From: an uncultured Tissierellia bacterium
Lineage (GTDB): Bacteria; Bacillota; Clostridia; Tissierellales; Peptoniphilaceae
NCBI GenBank assembly: GCA_937923265.1
Contig: CALAJY010000034.1
Span: 1-28,208, forward strand
Direction: 5' to 3'
DNA length: 28,208 nucleotides
Position numbers and translations under genes: made by a program. Positions 6,907-15,025 of the stretch are shown here, in pieces. The notes under the pieces are model-generated. The model was not told where the DNA came from. It worked only from the letters and a program-made list of their open reading frames with translations, and ran no database searches. Every line of letters begins with the position of its first letter. Within the stretch, counting starts at the first letter, position 1.

Positions 6907-7572
6907 ATGCAGAAAATTTTACTGGTGGAGGATGATTTGGCCATTGTCTCTTCCCTGACCGATTACTTAAGCCAGGAGCGGTACTTGGTTGTTTCCGTAT
7001 CGGGAGAAGAGGAGGCACGGGAACGACTGCGGGAGGAGCCCTTTGATCTGGTGCTGATTGACATGACCCTGGAGAATGGCAATGGATTTGGAGTGCTGGA
7101 GGCGGCCAAGGACAAGGGATGTCCCGGGATTTTTCTGACGGCTGAGGATGAGGAGGAGACCCTGGTGAAAAGCTTTCATCGGGGGGCCAATGATTATGTT
7201 GTGAAACCCTTCCGGCCGAAGGAACTTCTGGCAAGGATTCAAAATGTGCTTCGTAGACAGAAAGGCGGGTCGGGGACCATCCCGCTTCCCGGCGTTCTGG
7301 TGAATTTGGACCGGGGAACGCTGACCAGAGAGGGACGAGAAGAGGAGCTGTCCGCCTTGGAGTTTCGTCTGCTTCGCCTGTTTTTGAACAACCGGGGAAG
7401 GGTGCTTTCACGGAGTCAGCTGTTGGAAGAAATCTGGGATTTGGCGGGGGACTTCGTGAATGACAACACCCTCTCTGTCTACATCAAACGCCTCCGGGAA
7501 AAGCTGGAAGAAGATCCCGCCCGGCCCCGGATCATAAAGACCGTTCGGGGTATTGGCTATCGCTTGGATTAG
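6907..7572 (+). CDS. OmpR-family response regulator
   Basis: A 221-residue cytoplasmic DNA-binding regulator. The receiver domain (residues 1-115) has the acidic pocket E8-D9-D10, phospho-acceptor D52 (LVLIDMTLENG), T78 and K100 (VVKPFRPKELLARI). The C-terminal winged helix (residues about 128-221) shows LSALEFRLLRLFLNNRGRVL, SRSQLLEEIWD, NTLSVYIKRLREKLEEDP and the closing KTVRGIGYRL. It starts after AAGGAGGGACT. The kinase gene begins 10 bases after its stop. The order regulator, kinase, ABC ATPase, permease resembles modules that sense and expel cell-envelope antimicrobial peptides. The direct repeat upstream of the ABC genes (8634-8651) is its likely binding site. Confidence 0.95.
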   Translation: MQKILLVEDDLAIVSSLTDYLSQERYLVVSVSGEEEARERLREEPFDLVLIDMTLENGNGFGVLEAAKDKGCPGIFLTAEDEEETLVKSFHRGANDYVVKPFRPKELLARIQNVLRRQKGGSGTIPLPGVLVNLDRGTLTREGREEELSALEFRLLRLFLNNRGRVLSRSQLLEEIWDLAGDFVNDNTLSVYIKRLREKLEEDPARPRIIKTVRGIGYRLD

Positions 7573-7582
7573 GGAGGCTGCC

Positions 7583-8572
7583 ATGAAAAACAAAGAATTT
7601 CGAAGGGAAGTCCTCTTTTCGCTCCTTTTGATTGCGGCCTTCCTGATCCTCTGTGCGCTCTTTTGGCGGCAGGCGCTGGTTCCTCTTTTGTTTTTGTCTC
7701 TTCTCCTCTTGGGCCTGCATCTGCTTTTTACCGAAAGAAGATATGCGGATTTGGCTCGGCTGTCGGACCGGTTGGACCAGGCCCTCTATGCGGAAAATCT
7801 TCCGCAATTTGCGGACTTTGAAGAGGGCGAGCTTTCGATTTTGGAAAGCCAAATCGGCAAATTGCTCGGGAAATTGCGGGAACAGACGAACCGCCTCAAA
7901 ATCGATAAAGTCCGCTTGAAGGAAGCCATGGAAGACATTTCGCATCAGCTCAGAACCCCGATCACGGTTTTCTTCATTCAGTTGGAACTCTTAAAGGACC
8001 CCACCATAAGTCAGGATCGACGGAGAATTCTTCTTCGCAAGATCAGTCAGCAGGCGGAACAGATGCAGTGGTTGGTAGAAGCCCTTCTCAAATTATCTCG
8101 CATTGACACCGGAACGCTTCCCTTTGAAAAGAAGACAATCTCCGTGAAAAAGCTGCTCCAAGAGGCCTTGGCATCTTTTGAGATTCCCCTGGAACTGAAG
8201 GGCATCTCCGTCGACCTTGCGGCGGAAAAGGCGAGTTTTGTCGGAGACTACCGCTGGACCCTGGAGGCCATCGAAAATCTGATCAAAAACTCCATGGAGC
8301 ACACTCCGGAAGGGGGCACGATTCGCATCGCTGCCCAAGAAAACAATCTCTTCACCGAAATTCTTCTTCATGATAATGGACCCGGATTTGATGCCGAGGA
8401 TCTGGCCCATCTCTTTGAACGATTTTACAAGGGGAAAAATTCCTCCGCCCATTCCATCGGCATTGGTCTATCCCTGGCCCAGGCCATTATTCGTGAACAG
8501 AATGGGACCATCAAACCGGAAAATGATCAGGGGGCCCTCTTTCGCATTCGCTTTTACAAAACCGGTTTTTGA
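7583..8572 (+). CDS. sensor histidine kinase, intramembrane-sensing type
   Basis: A 329-residue membrane kinase. Two hydrophobic helices (about residues 10-27 and 31-49) are separated by only a few residues, so there is almost no extracellular sensor, a hallmark of intramembrane-sensing kinases such as BceS. A cytoplasmic coiled stretch follows, then the H-box with phospho-acceptor H121 (DISHQLRTPITVF), N-box (NLIKNSMEHTPEGG), G1 (DNGPGF), F-box (FERFYKG) and G2 (GIGLSLAQAI). ATG 7583 is chosen over a longer in-frame start at 7553, which would overlap the regulator gene, because GGAGG stands five bases upstream of it. Such kinases usually detect stress through a partner ABC transporter, here probably the one encoded next to it. 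Confidence 0.93.
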   Translation: MKNKEFRREVLFSLLLIAAFLILCALFWRQALVPLLFLSLLLLGLHLLFTERRYADLARLSDRLDQALYAENLPQFADFEEGELSILESQIGKLLGKLREQTNRLKIDKVRLKEAMEDISHQLRTPITVFFIQLELLKDPTISQDRRRILLRKISQQAEQMQWLVEALLKLSRIDTGTLPFEKKTISVKKLLQEALASFEIPLELKGISVDLAAEKASFVGDYRWTLEAIENLIKNSMEHTPEGGTIRIAAQENNLFTEILLHDNGPGFDAEDLAHLFERFYKGKNSSAHSIGIGLSLAQAIIREQNGTIKPENDQGALFRIRFYKTGF

Positions 8573-8592
8573 CCACAGGGAAAAGTTTCAGG

Positions 8593-8618
8593 AAGCCGCC
8601 AATTCGGCGGCTTTTTTT
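8593..8618 (+). terminator. rho-independent terminator after kinase gene
   Basis: AAGCCGCC (8593-8600) pairs with GGCGGCTT (8606-8613) around AATTC, with a seven-base T-run. It separates the two-component genes from the ABC genes. Confidence 0.9.
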
Positions 8619-8633
8619 GTGAGAAATTTCATC

Positions 8634-8667
8634 CTGTCACCGAGCTGTCACTTTGCCCTGCTAGGAT
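8634..8667 (+). promoter_or_regulatory. direct-repeat operator and -10 of the ABC operon
   Basis: CTGTCAC occurs at 8634-8640 and 8645-8651, 11 bases start to start, the spacing typical of OmpR/PhoB-family sites. A TGC-TAGGAT extended -10 (8662-8667) begins 10 bases after the second copy, so the repeats occupy the place of a -35. This is the arrangement of an activator-dependent promoter; the regulator encoded at 6907 is the natural candidate. Confidence 0.65.
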
Positions 8668-8723
8668 AAGAGGCAAAGAGGGGGAAGAGGATGTGGGTAA
8701 GGAAGAACCCTTTCTTTCCCCGG

Positions 8724-8747
8724 GGCTGCCCCTTACTCTTGGCAGCC
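8724..8747 (+). other. leader hairpin before ABC ATPase gene
   Basis: GGCTGCC (8724-8730) pairs with GGCAGCC (8741-8747) around a 10-base loop in the transcript leader. No T-run follows, so it is not an obvious terminator; role unknown. Confidence 0.4.
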
Positions 8748-8802
8748 TTGATGGGTTAAAAAGTAACAGAGCGAAAAAAGACGGCTAGAGGGAGGCGAGA
8801 GA

Positions 8803-9492
8803 ATGGAAGTCTTACGAGTGGAAAATCTAACGAAAGATTATGGAAACAAGGCCCAGGTGGTTCATGCCCTGCGCGGCATTTCTTTTTCGGTGGAGAAGGG
8901 AGAGTTTCTGGCCATCATCGGGCCTTCCGGATCGGGAAAATCGACCCTGCTCCACGCCATCGGTGGGGTTGATCGACCAAGTTCCGGCAAGGTGTTTGTG
9001 AATGGAGAAGATGTTTACCGGCAGGATGACCGACATTTGGCAATCTTTCGCCGTCGAGAAGTGGGCCTGATCTACCAGTTCTACAACCTGATCCCGGTCT
9101 TAACCGTGGAGGAGAACATGGCCCTGCCGGTGAGCTTGGACGGAAGAACCATCAACCGGGAGCGGATGGAAAGCCTCATCAAGACATTGGGCCTGGAAAA
9201 ATTGCGGAATTTCCTGCCCAACCAGCTATCCGGAGGACAGCAACAGCGGGCATCGATCGGCCGGGCCCTGATGAATGCTCCCTCCATTGTTCTGGCGGAC
9301 GAACCGACCGGCAACCTGGACTCCAAGAACTCCCACGACATCATCGAGCTCCTGAAATATTACAATAAGACCCTAAAACAGACTTTGCTGGTGATCACCC
9401 ATGATGAATCTATCGCTTTACAGGCCGATCGGATCATCTCCATCGAGGACGGTAGGATGGTAAAAGATGAAACCGTAAGGAGGATCCAATGA
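8803..9492 (+). CDS. ABC transporter ATP-binding protein (MacB/BceA type)
   Basis: A 229-residue ATPase that powers the FtsX-like permease encoded next. It has Walker A GPSGSGKST (residues 40-48), Q-loop Q92, signature LSGGQQQR (142-149), Walker B IVLADEPTGNLD (162-173) and switch H200. These features place it in the LolD/MacB/BceA branch, which serves mechanotransmission or peptide-handling rather than classical import. It starts after AGAGGGAGGCGAGAG. Its stop overlaps the permease start by four bases (ATGA), indicating coupled translation. Confidence 0.96.
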   Translation: MEVLRVENLTKDYGNKAQVVHALRGISFSVEKGEFLAIIGPSGSGKSTLLHAIGGVDRPSSGKVFVNGEDVYRQDDRHLAIFRRREVGLIYQFYNLIPVLTVEENMALPVSLDGRTINRERMESLIKTLGLEKLRNFLPNQLSGGQQQRASIGRALMNAPSIVLADEPTGNLDSKNSHDIIELLKYYNKTLKQTLLVITHDESIALQADRIISIEDGRMVKDETVRRIQ

Positions 9493-12383
9493 AAGCACTC
9501 GCCGCATTCACACGCCGCAGTCTGAAAAAGAATCGAACGCGGACCATCATCACCATTATCGGAATCACCATCTCCATGATCATGCTCGTGGTTGTCACCT
9601 TGGGTGCGGTTTCGGGGAAGGCCTTTTTTGAAGGAATGCTCTTGAATAAGGAGGGAAGCTATCATGCCTACTGGCATGGACTCAGCGACCAAGAGGTGCA
9701 AGCAGCACGAAGCTTGCCCAATCAAGAGAAGAGTTCCGTCTGGAAAGAGGTCGGCTTAGCTCAGGTCCCCTCCAAGAACACCTACAAACCCTATCTGCAG
9801 ATTTTCGCCGTGGATGGGGAGGCCCAAAATCTGGCGGCTATCAACATTGTCGAGGGGAGAATGCCTGCGAAGGAGGGAGAACTCCTTCTGCCGACACACC
9901 TAAAAGATAACGGAGGACTCTCCTACAAGGTGGGAGAACCCCTGAACCTGGAGGTGGGAAAGCGACAGGTGACGGGGGTCATGGTGTCGAATGATCCGGC
10001 GGAAGAGAATGTCTCTTTTCAGCCAAATCGGGAGAAGCTGGTACAAACCCGGAAGAAGACATACCAGGTGGTGGGCTACTACAAGCGCCTGTCCACAGAC
10101 TTGGAAGATTATCATATGCCCGCCTACATGGCTTTAACGGTGGGAGAAGCCGGTGGGCCCTCCCTGTACCTGCTTCGTTTTCAGGATATCAACAAGGGCC
10201 TGGAACTTTTTCAGCAGCGGAACCAGCCCAAAGATGACAAATATTTGAGTGAAAAGTATGAGGAGACCAAGAGGGACCCGCTGAAAAAACTCCTATGGCG
10301 TGAGAATTTCCATAGTGATCTCCTGCAGCTGCAGGCGGGCTCCCTGCAGTCTCCCATTAACCAGTTTATCGGGGCTCTCGCTGTGATTTTGATTCTCATC
10401 ATTGTGATTGCCACCATCAGCTTGATCTATAACTCCTTCTCCATCTCCATCACGGAGCGCACCGCCCAGTTCGGCATGCTGAAATCCGTGGGGGCGACCA
10501 ATCGCCAGCTCCTCTTTTCCATTTTCTATGAGAGTCTGCTTCTGAGCCTGCCCGCCGTGATCATCGGTGCCATTTTGGGATTTTTTGGGCTTGACCTTGC
10601 ATTCTGGATTCTGGGAAAATTCGTTCCCGAATTCAGCTATCAACTGGCTCCGGGACGGGTGATTCGCTTGACGGCGACCTTCCGAATTCTTCCCCTCCTG
10701 TTGGCTGCGGTTCTCTGCATCCTGTCCACCCTATTTTCCGCCCTCCTACCCGCATTGCGGGCGATGCGAATGAGTCCGATTGAGGCTCTTCGAATGCAAA
10801 AAGATCAGAAGCTCAGTCATCGGCAACTGAAAACCTCCTCTCTGCTCCGCAGACTGGTTGGAGTCGAAGGCATGATCGCTATTAAGAACCAAAAGCGGGA
10901 GCGGAGACGGCACCGGGCCACCGTGTTCTCTTTAGTGCTCTCCGTCCTCCTCTTTGTGAGCTCCTCCTCCTTTATTCAGCAGATCAACGTGGAAATGGAG
11001 GAAACCACCAAGTCGGGAAGCCTGGAGGATGTCAACTATCTTTTTTGGCAGGAAAGCCGGGGAGAACTTGCCAGACCGGAAAAGCAAACGGAGAAGCAAC
11101 AGAGCGAGTTTGATCTGGACTATGAGAAGAATCTGGCACGGAAGCTGGCTTCGGTAAATGGCGTGAAGGAGAGTCAGCTGACGGTCACGACGGAAGCACA
11201 TGCCCTTCTGGCGAAGGCAAGCTATGATCCCGCCTATTTAAAGGCCATGCATCGTTTGGAGCAGGCCTATCAAGAAGCCGGAGAAAGCCCGACTCCCGAT
11301 CTCGAACTTCTCTTGCGCCAGCTCAAGAAAGAGGAGGCGGTGCGGAGCAAGTTCTATGTGGTCTTTGTGAATGATCCCACATTTCGAACCTATGCTCAAA
11401 AATTGGGCTTGAACGCGGATTCGTTTTTCCGTGGAAAAACGCCACGAGGAATTCTCTTCAACCAGGCCATCCTACGCCGGCCTCTGAAGTCAGGTAAGTG
11501 GGGGAAAGAGGAGACTCCGGTGCTCCGAATGCAGAAGGACCTGCCACTTTCTCTCCTAAATATTGCCAGCCTGAAAGATTACGAAGCAGGTCGCTTGTCC
11601 TTGAATACGGATGGGCAACTTATGTATCGCTACCTTTCCGAAGATATGGCCGGAGACCGTGTTCCCCAGGAAATACAAAAGCAGCCCAAAGAAGTGGAAT
11701 CCGCCTCCTCCGTCCTCGTTCCGGTCATGACCGATCAGCCCCTCCTGGGCGGTCAAATCGACCTTCCCAACCTCTATCTTCCCCTGTCCCGGCTCAGCCA
11801 GGTATTTTCCAAAAATGATCGACAGACCAGGGACTTCACCGGGGCGATTTCCCTGAAGACCGAGGATCATAGTCAGGCGATGAAGGAGATAACCCAGCTT
11901 TCCGCTCAGGATTCCCAGCGCAAGCTCCTTATCGACATAAAAGGCTCCCATGAAACCACGCAGCGGATGGTGACCATCCTCGGCACCTTCGCCATGCTCT
12001 TTATCTTCTTCATCAGCCTTATCGTCATGGCCAACATGTTCAACGCCATATCCACGAACATGATTCTAAGACGGCGTGATTTTGCCATCCTGAAGACCGT
12101 TGGCATGGATAACCGACAAATCAACCGGATGCTCCTGGTTGAGGGACTGTACTACGGAGGAAAAAGCCTCCTCATCGCCGTACCCCTCTCCATCCTTGCC
12201 TCCCTCGCCATCGGTTACTACATGGATTACACCGGCAACCTCAGTGTCCAACACATTCCCTGGCTTGCCCTTCTCATCGCCGTCTCCGCCGTCGCCCTCG
12301 TCGTCACCGCCACCATCATCTATTCCCGTCACAAGCTGGACCTGGATCATCCCCTGACCTGGATCAAGGGCGAGACCTTCTAG
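9489..12383 (+). CDS. FtsX/MacB-like ABC transporter permease
   Basis: A 964-residue membrane protein with eight predicted helices: one near residues 20-42, three at about 292-420, one at about 478-498, and three at about 828-945. The two groups ending in helices with short loops (TAQFGMLKSVGATNRQLL, RDFAILKTVGMDNRQI) are FtsX domains, duplicated as in two-domain permeases. Two large extracytoplasmic regions (about residues 45-290 and 500-825) carry charged, lysine-rich sequence and could bind a peptide or envelope component. It is longer than BceB (about 650) and lacks that protein's ten-helix plan, so it is better described as a paired-FtsX exporter or sensor. Likely role: resistance or sensing of an envelope-active compound, inferred from the adjacent two-component genes. 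Confidence 0.92.
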   Translation: MKALAAFTRRSLKKNRTRTIITIIGITISMIMLVVVTLGAVSGKAFFEGMLLNKEGSYHAYWHGLSDQEVQAARSLPNQEKSSVWKEVGLAQVPSKNTYKPYLQIFAVDGEAQNLAAINIVEGRMPAKEGELLLPTHLKDNGGLSYKVGEPLNLEVGKRQVTGVMVSNDPAEENVSFQPNREKLVQTRKKTYQVVGYYKRLSTDLEDYHMPAYMALTVGEAGGPSLYLLRFQDINKGLELFQQRNQPKDDKYLSEKYEETKRDPLKKLLWRENFHSDLLQLQAGSLQSPINQFIGALAVILILIIVIATISLIYNSFSISITERTAQFGMLKSVGATNRQLLFSIFYESLLLSLPAVIIGAILGFFGLDLAFWILGKFVPEFSYQLAPGRVIRLTATFRILPLLLAAVLCILSTLFSALLPALRAMRMSPIEALRMQKDQKLSHRQLKTSSLLRRLVGVEGMIAIKNQKRERRRHRATVFSLVLSVLLFVSSSSFIQQINVEMEETTKSGSLEDVNYLFWQESRGELARPEKQTEKQQSEFDLDYEKNLARKLASVNGVKESQLTVTTEAHALLAKASYDPAYLKAMHRLEQAYQEAGESPTPDLELLLRQLKKEEAVRSKFYVVFVNDPTFRTYAQKLGLNADSFFRGKTPRGILFNQAILRRPLKSGKWGKEETPVLRMQKDLPLSLLNIASLKDYEAGRLSLNTDGQLMYRYLSEDMAGDRVPQEIQKQPKEVESASSVLVPVMTDQPLLGGQIDLPNLYLPLSRLSQVFSKNDRQTRDFTGAISLKTEDHSQAMKEITQLSAQDSQRKLLIDIKGSHETTQRMVTILGTFAMLFIFFISLIVMANMFNAISTNMILRRRDFAILKTVGMDNRQINRMLLVEGLYYGGKSLLIAVPLSILASLAIGYYMDYTGNLSVQHIPWLALLIAVSAVALVVTATIIYSRHKLDLDHPLTWIKGETF

Positions 12384-12419
12384 ACTCCCTTTCCCCAGTT
12401 CATCGCAGCCTCACCGAAA

Positions 12420-12447
12420 AAGAACCGACTCGTTCGGTTCTTTTTTT
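12420..12447 (+). terminator. rho-independent terminator after permease gene
   Basis: AAGAACCGA (12420-12428) pairs with TCGGTTCTT (12434-12442), loop CTCGT, with seven T. Confidence 0.92.
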
Positions 12448-12597
12448 GTGGGAAATCGGAACGGAGATGCAGAAAAGAGGGGGGGGAGGTCGGAATGGAG
12501 AGATAGGGGCGAAAAAGGGAATAGAAGGAGGGCAATAAAGAAGGGGACTGGGTTGAAAAAGGCCAGTAGCGACGAGCGGGAAGCCAGGGGGGAGGTT

Positions 12598-12932
12598 CCC
12601 TGGGAAAGTGCGAAAAAGGGGATTTCCCAGGGGTGGGGTCCCCTGGGAAAGTGCGAAAAAGGGGATTTCCCAGGGGTGGTGTCCCCTGGGAAAGGGGGAA
12701 AAAGGGGGTTTCCCAGGGTCGGGTTCCCCTGGGAAAGAGCGAAAAAGGAGGTTTCCCAGGGTTGGGGTCCCCTGGGAAAGTGTGAAAAAGAGGATTTCCC
12801 AGGGTCGGAGTCCCCTGGGAAAGTGTGAAAAAGGGAATTTCCCAGGGTTGGGGTCCCCTGGGAAAGTGTGAAAAGAAGCTTTCCCAGGGGTGGTGTCCCC
12901 TGGGAAAGAGTGAAAAAGGGGATTTCCCAGGG
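12598..12932. repeat. eight-unit tandem array of 43-bp double-hairpin repeat
   Basis: Units begin at 12598, 12640, 12683, 12726, 12769, 12812, 12855 and 12897, a near-constant 43-base step. Each unit is CCCCTGGGAAAG, an A-tract spacer of the type TGCGAAAAAGGGGA, then TTTCCCAGGG(G), then a short G/T-rich linker such as TGGGGT. The arms are reverse complements, so each arm can pair either with its partner across the A-tract (13-15 base loop) or with the arm of the neighbouring unit across the short linker. Arms are nearly invariant, whereas spacers drift, implying selection or gene conversion on the pairing core. The array lies between a terminator and the next promoter. Confidence 0.95.
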
Positions 12933-13207
12933 TTTCCCCTAACCTGACGCGCTCTCACCCGCCCACACCGTCTCATTTTGTTTCTTTTTGTGCCGTGCTG
13001 TCGTCCTCCTCATTCCATCGCCCTCCCCCTCTCTCATTCTTCCCGCTTTTTCACACACCCCCTCACTCGCCCATTCTAACCCAGCCTGTCCTCTGTCTCC
13101 CTGCCCTTTTTAATTGGGCAGTGATTGCGCAGGCAATCGACCCTGCAACCATACCTGTTGCTTTTGGAAGAGGAGGGAAGTAGCGGGAACGAAAATGCGA
13201 TGAAAAG
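12933..13207. other. non-coding pyrimidine-rich tract after the array
   Basis: The plus strand is C/T-rich from about 12945 to 13110, mirroring the G/A-rich stretch at 12470-12560 on the other side of the array. CCCACACCGTCTC (12962-12974) is shared with 6624-6636. The remainder up to the promoter at 13209 has no recognisable gene. Confidence 0.55.
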
Positions 13208-13237
13208 GGTGAAAAAACCTTTTCACCACTGTATAAT
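13208..13237 (+). promoter_or_regulatory. promoter with dyad operator for PTS operon 1
   Basis: TATAAT (13232-13237) has a 17-base spacer to GTGAAA (13209-13214), a four-of-six -35. A perfect hyphenated dyad GGTGAAAA-AACC-TTTTCACC (13208-13227) covers the -35 and spacer, as expected for a repressor operator. The regulator is not identified. Confidence 0.7.
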
Positions 13238-13317
13238 GAATGGGAGCCGGTACCTGCTCTCGCTAAGGGGAGAAATTGTCGGCTTCTTTATTTTACTTAG
13301 CTAGAAAGGAGTGTGTC

Positions 13318-13659
13318 ATGGGGAAAGAAAGCTTGGAAGAAATCTGCATGCAGCTCATTGCTGCTTCCGGGACCGCCAAGTCTGAATTTCTGGAAGCTCT
13401 CCAAGGAAAGAGAAAAGGAGATGAGACGGCAAGCAAAGAGCACATGAAGGCAGGACAAGAAGCTTATTTGAAGGCGCATGAATCGCACACGAAACTGTTG
13501 GGCCGAGAAGAACCGTTTCAATCGACACTGGAGCAGCTTTTGGTGATGCACGCAGAGGATCAGATGATGGCTGCAGAGACGATTTCCGCCTTGGCCACTG
13601 AGATTTTGGCCTGCTATGACAAGATTGAGGAACTTTCTAAAAAGGAAAATAAAAATTAG
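13318..13659 (+). CDS. PTS lactose/cellobiose-family IIA component (PTS 1)
   Basis: A 113-residue cytoplasmic phosphocarrier that takes phosphate from HPr and passes it to the IIB protein. It matches the all-helical IIA-Lac fold: EICMQLIAASGTAKSEFLEAL near the N-terminus, AGQEAYLKAHESHTKLL (residues 45-61) and the phospho-acceptor region LVMHAEDQMM with H78. ATG 13318 is preferred over an upstream in-frame start at 13276 because AAGGAG lies seven bases before it. It is first in a four-gene operon (IIA, IIC, MupG-like, IIB). It is a close relative of the second IIA at 19232, so the two PTS sets probably arose by duplication. Confidence 0.93.
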   Translation: MGKESLEEICMQLIAASGTAKSEFLEALQGKRKGDETASKEHMKAGQEAYLKAHESHTKLLGREEPFQSTLEQLLVMHAEDQMMAAETISALATEILACYDKIEELSKKENKN

Positions 13660-13672
13660 AGGGGAGAAAAGT

Positions 13673-14998
13673 ATGAGTACGAATGGTTTTTCGAAGAAAC
13701 TCGAAGATAAATTGCTTCCGGTCGCTTCCAAGATTAGTAGCAATATCTACTTGACCTCCATTCGAGACGGCTTTGCAACCATAATGCCGCTTCTAATCTG
13801 TGGGTCCTTGTTTATGGTGATTTCCAATTTCCCCATTGATGCCTGGATCAAATGGCTGCGGGCAACGGAAATCAACGGAAACAGTCTGGCTTCGTATTTC
13901 AATGCCGCTTCCGATGCAACTTTTTCCATTATGTCCATTTTTGCGGTTTTGGGGATTGGATATTCCTATGCGAGCAAATTGAAATTAAATGCGATTTTCG
14001 GGGGAATTGTGGCCATGATGGCCTGGTTTTTGCTGATGCCCTTCTCGTTTGAATTTACACCGGAGGGAGCAGATAAGGCCTTAAAGGTCACGGGTCTGAC
14101 GTTGGACTGGCTGGGATCCAAGGGAATCTTTATCGGAATGATCTGTGCTTTCAGTGCGGTGAAGCTGTACAAATGGGCGATTGACCGAGGCTGGGTCATC
14201 AAAATGCCGGATGGCGTACCACCGACTGTTGGGGTCTCCTTTGCCTCCCTGTTGCCCATCGGCTTTTGCATGATCATCTTCGTGGTGATTCGCTTTCTAT
14301 TTACGCTGACTCCTTATGGGAATGCTTTTAATTTTGTGTACAGCATTTTGCAGATGCCCTTACAGCACATTGGGGGAACGCTGCCCGCCATGATCATCGT
14401 GTACTTGTTTGCCCATATTCTGTGGTTCCTTGGGATTCACGGAACGAATATCACAGACTCGGTGTTTATGCCCATCCTGTACGCATTGTCTGCGCAGAAC
14501 CTGCAAAATGTGCAGAACGGAGTGGCTCCGACGAATATTATCAACGTGCAGTTTCAAAATCTGTTTGCTACGTTTGGAGGTGCAGGATCGACCCTGTCCT
14601 TGCTGATTGTTGCGGTCATTGTTGCCAAGTCGGCTCGCATGAAGCAAACTTCCCGCCTTTCCATTTTACCGGCGGTCTTTAATATCAATGAACCGGTCAT
14701 TTATGGGCTGCCCATCGTATTGAATCCCTTGCTCATGGCCCCCTTTATCTTGGTGCCGACCATGAACATCATCATTACCTATATCACCATGAGTATTGGT
14801 TTGGTCCCCATCACCAATGGCGCTTTGATGCCCTGGACGACCCCGCCCATTGTTTCCGGTTTCCTCTCCTGCGGTTGGCAGGGAGCGGTTCTTCAGTTTG
14901 TCTTGATTGGTCTGGGTTGCCTGGTTTACTATCCCTTTGTGAAGGCCTTGGATGATAACTATCGGAAGACCGAACTGGAAGTGAAAGAGACAAAATAA
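13673..14998 (+). CDS. PTS lactose/cellobiose-family IIC permease (PTS 1)
   Basis: A 441-residue membrane channel component that moves the sugar while IIB phosphorylates it. It opens with the family's cytoplasmic helix (KLEDKLLPVASKISSN) and SIRDGFATIMPLLICGS, has about 10 hydrophobic segments, and contains the conserved substrate-site blocks WFLGIHGTNITDSV and FNINEPVIYGLPIVLNP. ATG 13673 follows GAGGGGAGAAAAGT; a longer frame from 13616 would overlap the IIA gene. The substrate cannot be read from sequence; the adjacent MupG-like gene favours a disaccharide containing an N-acetylated or ether-linked sugar. Confidence 0.93.
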   Translation: MSTNGFSKKLEDKLLPVASKISSNIYLTSIRDGFATIMPLLICGSLFMVISNFPIDAWIKWLRATEINGNSLASYFNAASDATFSIMSIFAVLGIGYSYASKLKLNAIFGGIVAMMAWFLLMPFSFEFTPEGADKALKVTGLTLDWLGSKGIFIGMICAFSAVKLYKWAIDRGWVIKMPDGVPPTVGVSFASLLPIGFCMIIFVVIRFLFTLTPYGNAFNFVYSILQMPLQHIGGTLPAMIIVYLFAHILWFLGIHGTNITDSVFMPILYALSAQNLQNVQNGVAPTNIINVQFQNLFATFGGAGSTLSLLIVAVIVAKSARMKQTSRLSILPAVFNINEPVIYGLPIVLNPLLMAPFILVPTMNIIITYITMSIGLVPITNGALMPWTTPPIVSGFLSCGWQGAVLQFVLIGLGCLVYYPFVKALDDNYRKTELEVKETK

Positions 14999-15025
14999 AG
15001 AGATGGAATAAAGAAAGGATCATGT

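Noticed and set aside
6089..6935. Plus-strand frames of 258 and 197 codons in the gap before the response regulator
   Set aside because: They run through the terminator hairpin or the repeat units and a C/T-rich tract, have no family resemblance, and overlap the real regulator start.
8724..8747. Transcription attenuator before the ABC ATPase gene
   Set aside because: The hairpin is not followed by a T-run and no leader peptide or competing stem is evident.
12598..12932. CRISPR array
   Set aside because: The repeat is palindromic with spacers of 5-15 bases that are themselves similar between units; there are no unique 30-base spacers and no cas genes.
12380..12976. Long minus-strand frame of 198 codons across the repeat array, with repeated PWE/GNP/FPG motifs
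   Set aside because: It is produced by translating the 43-bp repeat; because 43 is not a multiple of three the peptide motif rotates through the frames, and it lacks a ribosome-binding site. The same false peptides appear at the other two repeat sites.
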